A stretch of DNA of 64,000 nt from the NCBI GenBank assembly GCA_900708905.1, contig CAADRB010000058.1:328548-392547 (forward strand), given 5' to 3'. Shown in pieces: positions 49,701 through 60,894 of this stretch; the stretch's first letter is position 1; every line of letters starts with the position of its first letter. Under the pieces are notes generated by a model. The model had not been told where the DNA came from. It ran no database searches and was given only the letters and a program-made list of their open reading frames with translations. Made by a program: the position numbers and the translations under genes. The DNA comes from Hymenolepis diminuta (Eukaryota > Platyhelminthes > Cestoda > Cyclophyllidea > Hymenolepididae).

Positions 49701-49917
49701 TAGGCAGGTTGAAATAACATTTTCAGTATCTTGGTATCCCCTGTCATAAATTACGACCCAACTGAAAGTAATGAACTAAAATATCTTACCAAATTGCATA
49801 GACTATTATACTTGTCTGAAGAATCCTATGTACAATGCCAATCTTATAATCATAAATCTCAATCATTTTCTGCGTCTCATAGGTCAAAAAAGAATCATGG
49901 ATCTTTGTGAAACCCAT
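43773..49917 (-). CDS. P2X purinoceptor (ATP-gated cation channel subunit), gene B; one exon not visible
   Basis: Visible exons, 5' to 3' on the minus strand: 49790-49917, 49533-49761, 49430-49502, 49175-49361, 48872-49007, 47989-48113, then the last exon 43773-44000. By comparison with gene A, one exon of about 157 nt (end of the ligand region, K of the LVK position, pore helix GSGLALL) belongs between 44001 and 47988. I could not find it, and an assembly gap lies there. The seen exons total 1106 nt; adding 157 nt would keep frame and give about 420 aa. Seen motifs: YETQK near the N terminus, K65/K67 (TKVKG), NYT, the ten family cysteines, FNYR where the family usually has NFR, TPTVCDIILL in TM2, and YKEVK after TM2. 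Two extra ectodomain cysteines (about residues 62 and 80) are absent from gene A. The start Met aligns with that of gene A. Confidence 0.88.
46924..47453. other. assembly gap (530 N) inside P2X gene B
   Basis: This is a run of 530 undetermined bases. It lies between exon 6 and the last exon of P2X gene B, and is long enough to contain the missing 157-nt exon 7. The apparent open frames across it are artefacts of N translation. Confidence 0.99.
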
Positions 49918-49989
49918 GATCAAATCGTGTGATATACAGTATAAGACGCCGCTATAACTGATGGCGAAATCGAAACTAAATAAAAATGA

Positions 49990-50052
49990 CCAATCATATT
50001 TATGTTTTCCCTTTTATGCGCCAATCACAGGCTGAAACAGGAAGGAGCCAAT
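49990..50052 (-). promoter_or_regulatory. candidate core promoter of P2X gene B (CCAAT boxes and TATA-like box)
   Basis: On the minus strand the order is ATTGG (50048-50052), ATTGG (50021-50025), then CATAAAAG (50011-50018), about 95 nt before the ATG of P2X gene B. ATTGG is CCAAT in reverse. A third copy is at 49990-49994. The block lies in a locally G+C-richer stretch (about 50.0-50.3 kb) that also has TATATAAG near 50215. The element order fits a promoter, but the same signals could belong to a decayed LTR. Confidence 0.35.
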
Positions 50053-50336
50053 GACTGTGACCGAGGAACAGCAAATCACAGGGACGCCAACAGGCGAAGA
50101 GAAAACTAAGGTCTGAGCGATAATAATACGCAAACAGGTGTTAATCGACGTCCGATCAGGATTCCTGGTCCTCATCTCTGTGATCTGTGCGACGGGATAA
50201 TTTCTATCCCCGCTTATATACAACTTACTCGAAACAACTTGTCAAACAAATTTTCCTCAAAGCAGGACGCCCTGGACATATTGCTCTTGAATATGTGTAT
50301 AAATACATCAAGCAGATATTAATACTGTAATAATCT

Positions 50337-50610
50337 GCTCTTCTCTGTAGGATACCGCAACCGACCCTTAGATTCCCCGAGAAGTTGCACTAATAACAAA
50401 TGTAACCCGACAACACTACAATACCAAACGACCCAAGCCACCATGACAAAGTAAGACGCAGGTTTTCGTACCGATAGGTCGATTTATATTTTGTCATTTA
50501 CGGCCGGAATGTAAATAAATTCCTTAGAATAAAAGTGAATTAAAAGAAGTAGAAATTAAGAGCTGAAAAATGAAGAATTTTACATATAAGAATTATTTTG
50601 AAGAAAATTT
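50337..50610 (-). repeat. interspersed repeat family 3, copy a
   Basis: On the minus strand: ATTCTTATATGTAAAATTC, then AATTCACTTTTATTCTAAGG, then GGGTCGGTTGCGGTATCC followed by TACAGAGAAG. The same sequence lies on the plus strand at 50.73-50.96 kb and 62.63-62.90 kb. It faces copy b as an inverted repeat with about 120 bp between them. Confidence 0.65.
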
Positions 50611-50680
50611 TATTTTTTATAAGTAACAGATTCAATATTACAAAGAAGTCAAAAGATTAACATTTTTGCATATGGAATGT

Positions 50681-50682
50681 AC

Positions 50683-50713
<31 letters not shown>

Positions 50714-50727
50714 GTACTATATATATC
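50681..50727 (+). repeat. imperfect (TA)n microsatellite
   Basis: TA units interrupted by TATG and TACT, directly abutting repeat family 3 copy b. Confidence 0.8.
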
Positions 50728-50956
50728 TTCCCCAAAAATAGTTCTTATATGTTTAACTTGCCGGTTCTTTTAGCTCCTTTTATTCGAACGAATTTATTTT
50801 CATTACTGTTACAAATAACATATTATATAAATGGGTTTATCAATACTATAATATGCTCCTTATTTTGGTATATTGCTTTGGTCGGATTGCAGTTGTAACT
50901 GGTTCAATTACCTAGGGAGAATCTAAAAGTCGGTTGCGGTACTTTATAGAAAAGAG
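50728..50956 (+). repeat. interspersed repeat family 3, copy b
   Basis: Plus strand: CCCCAAAAATAGTTCTTATA, TTTTATTCGAACGAATTTAT, CATTACTGTTAC, GTCGGTTGCGGTACTTTATA. It is the inverted partner of copy a and is directly preceded by a TA-rich microsatellite. Confidence 0.65.
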
Positions 50957-53075
50957 TAAATCATATCAAAGGGGAAGGAATATGTAGTAACATGGGGATT
51001 ATCGGGACCATATCGATCGAATATTTGGAATAAGTCAAGCCACTTATGCCGCCAGATCAGTTCGAAGGTGGCAGGCAAGCCACCCCAATTTATTAATAAG
51101 TAAATAGGTTTATACTCAAAACATTTCTTCAGTAGATGTCAGTCATGTCTCGTTGCCGGTGTCTGCGTGATGGTCGACGCCTGTTTAGGTACCTATGTGC
51201 AGACACACAAACACACAGCAGGACCGCCTGTGGACACTGTAGTGGGGATCTAATCGTCAGCCAATCGTTTCTTATAGCCAGGTGTTGATAAACATTTACT
51301 GGCTACAGCAGAATACATATTGATCGACTGTATCAAAATTTAATGTTGACTTACAGGCAAACACAAACATTGACATATTTTGTTTTTGATCTAAATCAAT
51401 TCAATTAGTTCAAAAAGACCGAAAATTTCAAAATTATGGCACAATATAATCAAAACCGTAATCCCTTTGATCTCATAAGGTCTGAATTTGCATTATTTGC
51501 GAGTGTTTTAATATTTTTGGTATTTTCAAAGAAACATTGTTTAATAGTAGGAAACGTTATTACTATTTCTAAAAATGAATAATTTTTCACGTGCAAACAC
51601 CTATTCTAATCTGGTAAAAATATTTTATCTTAGAACAAATAAAAAAATGACTGATTAATGAAATCGAATATCTTATATAGAGTGATAAACTTGTCTCAAA
51701 TCATGTAGTTCTATGCACATTTGCCATAACCCTTTCCTTACTAGCATGACGCCTATCAATTTGACATGTCATTTGAATGGGTTTATGTGTTTGAATTAAT
51801 ATAAATTGCTCTCCGGATCTAGGGTCATGTTTCGGAAAAGTTAATAATGGAATTTATTTTTCTGCTGACAGTAATCAACTAACCAATCGCTTCCTTTCGT
51901 ACTCTTACCTACGCGTTCTCTTCTCTGCATGCGGCTTCCTCAATATGAATACCGGAAGCCTTCGGATGTTGCTTTTATCTTCTGTACGATTGACGTAAAT
52001 GTCCACTCAAGTTCGTACCTCTTTAATCTATGAACGTCTTCCCTCATATACAAATCAATCCACAAGTCTCCGGAAATTGTTTTTCTTTGCGAACAAATAA
52101 GAAGAATGCAAGCGAAAGTTAAATGGAGTTATTATCCCATTTATTTCACATACAAGCGCTATCAACAGCACCAGCCACATTTTAAAATGGTCCTGTCTTA
52201 ATCATAAACGGCTTGCAGAGTTCTGAAAATTAATTTATAAATTCGCAAGCAGGTCTGCTTACTTTCTATCAACTTTATTTTAACCATTAGTATTGAAATA
52301 TGCTATGTGATACGCTAAATTTTAAAGAAGAAAAATGTGTCAGCCTTCTCATTTGTGAGTATTTAATCTTTTTCTTAAAACGTAAAAAATTAAGGCAATC
52401 ATATCAATGGATGTTAATGGTGATTTTCTTAGACTATTAACAAAAGAAATTTTTACGTTTATTAATAAAAATTTGCTTAAACCTACTGAGGACGCAAGAT
52501 TTTTATCCTAAAACGATTATAAATTATACTAGATGAAGTGAAAAAATGGCACAAAAATTTACTTGAAACCCAATCTTTCATTATCTCCAAATTCGTTATT
52601 ATACTATCATAAAGAGTGCTGCTGCAATATTTTACCAAATACGTATGAACTTTTTTCCACTGATGTTCTGGACATACTGTAGACGAACAAAATGCACTAG
52701 AACAAAATACACTAATTTTATCATTATTAGCTCTTTACTAATTCAATTGACGAGTTTATTTCACTAATACCGTAAAATTTATATGATTGCAGTTTCAATA
52801 TAATGGCTAATTGATTAATTTGAAGTGTTCAAGGTTTTATTTATATGTTTTTCCCTCATTGACGCAATGTGACGTTCATTCGATTTTAAAATGAGCAAAA
52901 AAATATTCAGTTAAAATACTTATTTTAATTATTTATGTTAAAAAAGAAAGATTTTTACGTACTATCTACTATATTATACTTTCCTGAAATATACTCTTTG
53001 TTTGTATGATTCAGTGGCACTACAACTGCCTTGAAAGTAATTGTCAAGCATTCGAGGTGGGTTAGGGTTTCGGAA
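50957..53075. other. intergenic between P2X gene B and the tetraspanin
   Basis: The part at 51.0-51.35 kb is locally G+C-richer and may belong to a composite repeat insertion together with 50.0-50.96 kb. The rest is A+T-rich upstream sequence of the tetraspanin. P2X gene B and the tetraspanin are divergently transcribed across this 3.2-kb interval. No promoter element of the tetraspanin could be fixed. Confidence 0.4.
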
Positions 53076-56000
53076 ATGGGTCTAAATAAGACAAAGAATT
53101 CCTCGTTAAACTGCATTAAGGTGTTACATTACATTGTTATTGTGTATATATTGGTAAGAAATTGTTTTATTTATTTTTCAAGTGTGTTAGTCTATGTCTT
53201 ATTGGCATTGGAATTTACCTTATAAGCAGTTTTCATCATTATGACTTCACTAAGGATCATGATTATACGATTATTCCAATCATACTTCTATGCAGCGGCT
53301 TTGTATCGATACTAGTCTGCATTCTTGGCATTTTTGGAAGCAAGGTCGATAATTTATGCCTGATCAAACTGGTAAATAAATTTAGCATTTAAAATTTTTA
53401 TGCCCTGGATAGTATGCCGCTATTATGTGCATAATGCTTATAATGGAATTGTGTATAGCCATTGCAGCTGCGATACTAAGGACAAATGTAAGTTTTGCTT
53501 GAAAAAATACATTTTTAGCTGGAAAATTACGCTACGAATACTGTCAATGATCTTATGAGCAACTACGCAAATGACATAAATGCAGAAACGCAACTGAATC
53601 AAATTCAGAAACAGGTTAGTCCAAATTATTTTATGCTATTCTCTCTTTTAGTACGAATGTTGTGGGGCTAACAGTGTGGTTGATTATCTTGCAACAAATA
53701 TGACCACTCCTTCTTCATGCTGTTCTGCCCCGCCATGTGCGGATAAGAATATTTATCCCAAGGTACCCTTTTTGTATTTTGTCCTTAATTTTTAACAATA
53801 TGCATATATTAGATGGGTTGCATATCTATTTCATTACTCACATCGCGATGCTGAATATTAATTTTCCAAATCTGTGAGATACATGGTAATTTTGCGGCTT
53901 ACTCATTGCTGATCACTCATGTATTTGTTAAGACTATGAGCTCTGATTCCTACTCTCTTCCTTATTTGGGGCTCATCCTTCTATCCGTACACTTATTTAA
54001 CCAATTAATCATGAAATAGGTTTTTTTCTTTTTTTTGTGCCGAATTCCCCGTCTCCTATCGTATTTGTGAATATTGCTGGAGTTTGAATTGTAGTATTTT
54101 AACAGGCCTTCTTTGTCCTATATTATTAACTTCTAAACTACAACCTTAAAACTTTATGGAGAGAAATCGGTTTTTTCTCACATTTGCGATAGGATATATA
54201 GGCCTAATGTTGTTACTATTTTAGCTCCATCAGATTGCTGGACAAGAATTTTGATTGGTAAATGCTAAACTTTCCGCCTCTGTTATCGAATTTCAAACAT
54301 CATTCGAAAGGAAATTTCACTTAATTAGTTTTTTTTATCAAGCGCTAAAAATTCATTGATCTTGAGAAATGTTTCCGGAAAATAAGCATTTATTTTTTGT
54401 TTGGACTCCATCCTTAAATTCGATAATTTTGATAGATCTTTCAGCAATTATCGGTGATTCATGCGACCTATTTAAGACTTCTATCATATAATGCATTGTT
54501 TGTTTTCACTGGGACATATTCTTTTCGGCTTCTGATTCTTATTTTCTTTGAGGTTTTTTAATAAACGACTCATTATTAGCTTCAATTTTTATTTATGTGC
54601 ACCTGATGTAATATCGTTAAACCCCCTTTGAACTGATTTTTCCCATTTACTCGCCTGCTTAAATGTGTTCTAACTAAATACAGGCAAGTGGGTGTTCAAA
54701 TCGGTTTCTTTACTGATTGAAGAATGATTTTTTCATTCCGATTCCATCGGGTTTTTGGTTTGAATACCTGAAGTATTAATAGTATTGCGTAGTAGTTTCA
54801 TTCATGCATTCTTGAATGTTGGTCTGTCTTCTTGTGTTACTAATTTGAAATTCCACTATATTTGCGGTGGTCTCTCAAATTAATCGGTCATTTTACACTT
54901 CGTCTTAAATTTAGGATACAGCGTATATCTTAGAATAGTTGTCTGGTGAAATTACGGCAGATAGGCTGCAAAATAAAATCCATATTTATTTCTACAAAAT
55001 AAACATATTCAATCAACCTTCTAACTTCACATTTTTTGGAGCACGAGGACTGATAACAAAGCAGCTTTTGGATCAGGGGTTATCCTTTTCACTTTTTCAG
55101 TTAGTAGTAATATGTTTTAAGTCTTCATGTTGATAATACTTTCAAATTTTTGCTGTAAATCTTCTATGGGGTTTGAATTTTCAAGAGCCTCCCACTGGAT
55201 TACGTGTTATGCAAAATGACTTTAATAAATTTGATTTCTTGGTCAAAAGTTATTGAAGAGGTACTCAAAAGCATGTACTTGTTTTTGTGTAAAAATATGA
55301 AACTCTCTTCTGTCGATTAATTTATCTAAAGAATTCGGGATAAGAGCTTAAAAGGAGAGGATCGAAAAGATCTTGAGAATAATATGCGAGTATCAAAAGG
55401 GCTCTTACTTCATTTGATCGACGTTTGCTAATGGTTAATTTCATGCTTTATGTTTGAAAATTTTGATTTTTTAAATTTTTTCTTGAATTACAGATTACAT
55501 TCCAGCAATGTTCAGTGTTTATTGGTCGGTTGATCAATGAAGATAATCGGTCACACTATTTCAGTTTAATTATTTCTGTTAAAGGCCAAGAAGGCGTGAA
55601 AATAATCCAAGTAGAGCGTGTAAATTAGATTATAAAAGACATTTTAAACAAAAATGAGTATTTAAATCAATTTGAAAATGTATTTAAAAATGGTATTCTA
55701 CCTATTTTCAATGGTTAAGAAGAAGAGTATAAGATGTCTCAGATATTTTGATTTAGAGGTCAACGAGTGAAAAGATTTTAGTTGCAACCAAAGCTGATCA
55801 TAGGGACCTCGCGCGATAGAACATTCTGGAAAGTATCTGCTACCGGTCGAGTGTCGAGCAAGCGCGGATATGCACAGAGGCCTCCCTTCTAATCAACTAT
55901 CAATATTCATGTAGCATAGCGTTAATTGTATTCTCATTTACCATATATTTGCAGTAAACTCTCTCCACATCTTACCTCTAGTATTCTCACTACTTTGAAC

Positions 56001-58015
56001 GTAGCCTAACTAATTTTGGAGGCAGCTCATACTAGAAGACAGCTAGAGGCTAATTGTTCTTCTTCGCCGTTAATTTAACTTCTAAGGGGATTACTAAAGT
56101 TTAATTTTATTTGTATGGCATCCGCTACACAATTTACCAGAAAGAGAATTATGAATTTAATCATCAAACTGATTCCATATGATGTCATCGACAAGCTCGC
56201 TTCAAATAGTGAATAACACAATCTTTCTTCAATGCATCTCTTTAAGCACAAAGAAATTAGTAATTGTCAGGTAACTGCTACCCTTACTCCGTTTAAGAGA
56301 AATGCGTATTGATTTTTTTCTATTGTTCATTTGTCATTAAGTCAAAAAATTAAAGTCATTTCAAGTCAATTTCTTTTTTATGCTTGTGCCGAAAACAAAT
56401 ACTGCTCGAATACATTTAATCACACATATGTGTGCTTTGTCGTTTTTGAGTTAGTTGAATTTCTTTACTCGTAACTTTGTCACTGCCTCCATTGTCAAAC
56501 TCAGAAGTAAAGTTTCAAGACAATCCACTCATTAGACGAAATAACTCATCTAAATTCCGGTTTCGGATTCAAATGCCTAACTGTTAGTCATATTAGTTTA
56601 TGCACACCTTATAGAATTAGTGAAGTCATCGTTTCTAATGCCATTTTTAATAAGCATTTTGAGAGTTATAAACTTGATTGACTTCCATTTATTTATCTTA
56701 TTCCTTTTTTTCTAATTCTGCTGATCTAGGATACGGCTGTAAGATATAAAACGGGTTTATAGTTATTACTACTTACATAACGCAAACGCATGAAATCTAC
56801 CTCTAGGTGGATTTTAAAGTGGTTTGACCTATTTCAAGGTCAATTAACAAGAGACCTTCTTTATTATCTCCTCGAACATAAAATAATTGTGATTCCGTCA
56901 TTTCCGTCAAATGTGCTAACTTTCATCAAGTAAAGATTATTCACAGTCTGCTGGCGATTGTTGCATTGCGTAATTCATTGTTTTATAAGGAAATGGTCTA
57001 TAGACTATATACTAAATAGGTATAAAACACAATCATAATCTGTTCATAAGAGGTTTGGTGATTCATATGAACTTCAACTAAGTTGAGAGTCACGGTACAT
57101 ATCTACTGAATGGAATGATCTGATCAAGAGAAGGGCACCAAAATGGGAGGTTCTCAATAGGGAAACACCGTGATCAAGCTTCCAGAGCATGAAAATCTTG
57201 TCTACGTTATACGTTCAGACTAGCTGTAAAAATGTTTAGGTAGAATACATTTGCATACACCATAGCAGTTATGTGAATATTAGGAAAATGAGAAAACCTG
57301 TTTGCTATCCATAGCCCATTCCAAAATAATGTATATTCAGAATAATTGATAAAACAACAATTAACTGTATTATTAGAGATTCAAAAAAAGATATTAGAAG
57401 TGCCCATAATTAGTCACCTACAGTTTTGTAAGTCTCTCGGGACTCCATCGTGGAACCTGTAGAATTGAGTTTTGCTTAACGGTTCTTCATGGTCGTTATA
57501 TCAATTTGTGTTTGTGTTTCCATAACGATTCTTCGCTATATTGCACTGAACAGCTGACTTCCATTAGTGTGACGAAAACTTGTTTATTTAAGCGTCTGAT
57601 GATTGGTTTAGAGAGTTGTTTCCCAGTCTTTGTGCATTTATACTGTTGAGATATGAGGAACAGAATAAAAATAGAAAATTTCTGCTTACATACTATCAAT
57701 GGTAAGAATACTGGGACCTGGAGAATCGGATATATCTAAGCAAACTATGAACTCTGTGGCCTTCAGTTTTATCTAGTGATTGGTATATTTAATTTTGTCG
57801 CATTCTTGCAAAGCATAAGATTTCATAGTTTTGATATTGTTCTCTTTTTTGTTATTTTTTCTTAGGGATGTGTATTTGTGCTGAAGGAGTACTTCGATCA
57901 AAAGATGCTGATGATGTCCGTTTCAGCGTTTATAGCCAGCGTGGGAAATGCCTTTGCTTTCGCCTTCTCATTGCTCTATATCTCTGAACTCGGTCGTTAC
58001 AAGCAGATCAAGTGA
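53076..58015 (+). CDS. tetraspanin, 6 exons, intact
   Basis: Exons: 53076-53153, 53183-53371, 53413-53487, 53519-53614, 53652-53762, 57866-58015 (699 nt, 232 aa plus stop). All five introns are GT-AG and phase 0. Predicted topology: short cytosolic N terminus, TM1 about residues 15-40, a very short first extracellular loop (about 14 aa), TM2 about 55-76, TM3 about 90-112, a large extracellular loop of about 85 aa, TM4 about 196-223, and a short basic tail ending GRYKQIK. The large loop carries the family signature C149-C150-G151, then C169-C170, C175 and C185, giving six cysteines for three disulfides. Tetraspanins organise membrane microdomains and are abundant in flatworm teguments; the tegument link here is inference. 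The ATG chosen is the first in frame; the open frame upstream has only a TTG. No specific orthologue can be named. Confidence 0.92.
53763..57865 (+). other. intron 5 of the tetraspanin gene (4103 nt)
   Basis: Donor GTACCC (weak), acceptor TTTTTTCTTAG with a strong pyrimidine tract. It separates the middle and the end of the large extracellular loop. The four upstream introns are only 29-41 nt. No coding sequence or recognised element was seen inside; a short G+C-richer patch lies near 55.80-55.90 kb. Confidence 0.85.
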
Positions 58016-58178
58016 ACAAGTGCAATCAAACGAACTTAAACTGTCTTCTACCTTATTTCCTTTCTCTTTGCTTGTATCTGATCTAGATTCTCTTTGATTT
58101 GACAAATTTATCAAATGATTTTTCATATTATATTGAATTTTCCGGAAAGAATTGTCTTATTTATTAATTTATTTCATT

Positions 58179-58184
58179 ATTAAA
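58179..58184 (+). promoter_or_regulatory. possible variant poly(A) signal of the tetraspanin gene
   Basis: ATTAAA occurs about 165 nt after the stop codon. No canonical AATAAA is evident nearer. ATTAAA is a common variant, but A+T-rich sequence produces it often by chance. Confidence 0.2.
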
Positions 58185-60894
58185 AATATGTACAAATTGC
58201 ACATTAGTTCAGGTTATACTCAATGTTTTATATTTTCTTCTTCAAATTCTTACCATGGACTCAGGATCAGTTCCGTCGCTTTTAATAGTTGCCATTAGTA
58301 AATGTTTTATCTGAGCATTTTGAAGGTCTTTCATGATATCTAAACTTTTCAGTTAATGTAAGTTTGTTGATACAGATACATCTTTGCATTTATTTGCAGT
58401 GATTATTATCAAAATTTATTAAGAATAAGTTCTTGTACTCGAAAACGATAGTCTCATTATTACTACCAAGCAGCTACATAGTAGTTCAGAGTTAGTTGGA
58501 AAACGGCACAAATTTCTTAACAGAAATATTATAAAATGTAATTTCTGTTTTACTCTCTAATCGAAGTACAACTGTCTACTAATTCTACTCTATGGATACT
58601 ACTGAACTCATTAACTGCCTTTTAACTATGTCGGCTGTCTGTTAGTATTTATGGTAACTAAACTCCTTAAGATCCCATTTTCCCTATCGTATTTACCATA
58701 TAGACGTATTTAGCCACTCATCTGATTTCTAGCTTAGTGCATATTAGGGGTAGCAATTAGGTGACACTGGAATTTCCATTAGCAGCTTAAGATCGGGGCA
58801 TCTTAGTTAGTAGTCAGAAGCACCATATGCCAACAGGAGTGTATATTAAAGGATAACTCTCTATGCATTTCCAGAATTATCTTTTATTCGCATTCTCCAC
58901 GACGATACCTCGGTTTTTCCGCCCAGGAAGTTGGGGTGACCTCGTTTATGTCCCTATGATGCATAACCCCTGTCTGACATGTCTAAACGCGTCCATTGAT
59001 TTCCACTCTTTTCTATAACTGCCTCGCTTCGCATAAAACGTACATCTGCGCTCATGTCCTCGCGTGGCCTTACCCAAGTGACTCATATAAAGCTAGCCTT
59101 GTTTTCCAGACAGAACAACGCACGCTGGTCACTTATGAACTGCTACACGTCCTGTTCACCTCCTCTCCTCCTCAGCACGCCCCTCCCTCTATCTCTCTGT
59201 TACTAGTTCAAAACTCGTTGTGGCTTCTTTGAATACATTTTTGGTCTAATTAACTTTTGGTGTTCTGCTTCACTATCGTTGTTAGCTCTTACTCAAACAG
59301 CTACGAATTGGTGACAGTTATTGCTGTCGTAATTTGTTAGCTGCAAACCAACAATATAATCACCTATTTGCGCACTACCTATCATAATTTATAGGACCCG
59401 CGTTGATTGATTACGAGGACATAGGTTTCAACTAATGCTCTGTCATCTGTACCCTTTATCTAGAGTTTCTGATTGGAAATCCGTTATCAGCACTATATGA
59501 CAACTCAGGAATGTGATCTTTAACACTGGTCATAACAATGAGCACCTCTTACATTTAAAACAATAGCAGATTTCTCCAATCTTATCCTACGTCACCACAT
59601 TAGATTATTTTCCATACAAATTGATTAGTAACTTTGTATGAGTATCTACTGAAATTGTTATTCTAACTTTCAACATGGGTTTCTTTATTTAATATATATA
59701 TATATATCCCAAGTTAGGATGCCAAGAACTGTAAATAGACTGGATTATTTTGCACAACGGCAAAAGAGAATTCGGGAAATTGAGAAGAAAAAGGACAAAT
59801 ATCATGACACAAATGAAATCTGGAGAACGCGAGAGTCTAGCGCTTACGCCGTGACTTCAAGCAGGGGTGTGTGAGTAACAGGCAAACTAGCCGGCACCGC
59901 GTGACTGATCAGAATAAAAATCAATAATTGATAACCAACTGCTGCGTTTTGGGCAAGTGAGGAAGCAATTCAGCTATTGCACGTGGCTTATGCAACCATT
60001 CAAACGTAAAAATTATTCCCTATAAAAATTCAATTTAACAGGTAGTTTTAAAATAATTTTTACAGGTGATAAGAAAGTAACCATTCGGGATCACTAATAT
60101 ATCAAGTTATTGGCACTCTGGGAAGTTGGAAAGTCAGTTGTTTGAATGCAAGCCGGATAATGAATCATCACAGAAGAACATGCTAAAATTTATGCGAAGA
60201 CTGTCAGGAAATGTTCTGAAAAACTCAAGGTGACAGGCTGTATAATGCAATCCAGAGAATGTGCAATTCAAATTTCATATAAGATGTTCTTATTATGCCT
60301 GTTTTTCTCAGATTACTTTCTTCATAATAATAAAACCACATGAACAATTAATTAATTTGATTTTAAATTAGGAATCAATTCCCAACCCACTTGCCTATGA
60401 CAATGTTATTGTTTTTCCCTTATCGCGGGTAATTATTTTAATTAATTACTCACTATAAGACAAAGTCCTACAACTAACTAGTACTAATCAATGCCCTTTA
60501 CTATGAGAACACGTAATACATATAAATCAACTAATTATTACCCCTCTTCGAAAGTAAAACCATTTCGTTCTCACCATGGTTGCCATTATGCTCTAATAAT
60601 TGTGTAATAGGTTTTTGCACATAGATTCAGTTGGTAATCCGTCCCGGAGACAGTCACATTTTCATCTGATTTCATCTAAAGTATTTAAATATCCTTATTG
60701 CCATTAATAATTATCGTGAAGCACAATCTTCATTATCTGTGCCATTGCTTATCGTAAGGTAAGGGAAGGAAAGTGCAAATAAATACGTAGTATTCTATCA
60801 AACACACATGTTGACTCAAATGTCGTATACGGTTCCAGTTGTCGGAAAAGGAATCATTATTTAGATGTTCAAATACAGAAGAGGCTCCTAGAAG
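58185..60894. other. intergenic downstream of the tetraspanin
   Basis: No gene recognised. It contains a short (TA)n tract at about 59692-59707 and the weak repeat block at 59.04-59.15 kb. Confidence 0.45.
59040..59150 (+). repeat. possible diverged repeat shared with 1195-1300
   Basis: This locally G+C-richer block, with a CATATAAAG TATA-like box, partly aligns with 1195-1300. The open frame over it (58996-59232) has no recognisable domain and is not called as a gene. Confidence 0.25.

Noticed and set aside
50014..50223. Minus-strand open frame of 69 codons upstream of P2X gene B
   Set aside because: It overlaps CCAAT and TATA-like elements in a G+C-richer block where stops are rarer. No domain and no splice link to exon 1.
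53031..53075. Extended N terminus of the tetraspanin
   Set aside because: The upstream in-frame start is TTG. The first ATG at 53076 gives a normal short cytosolic tail before TM1.
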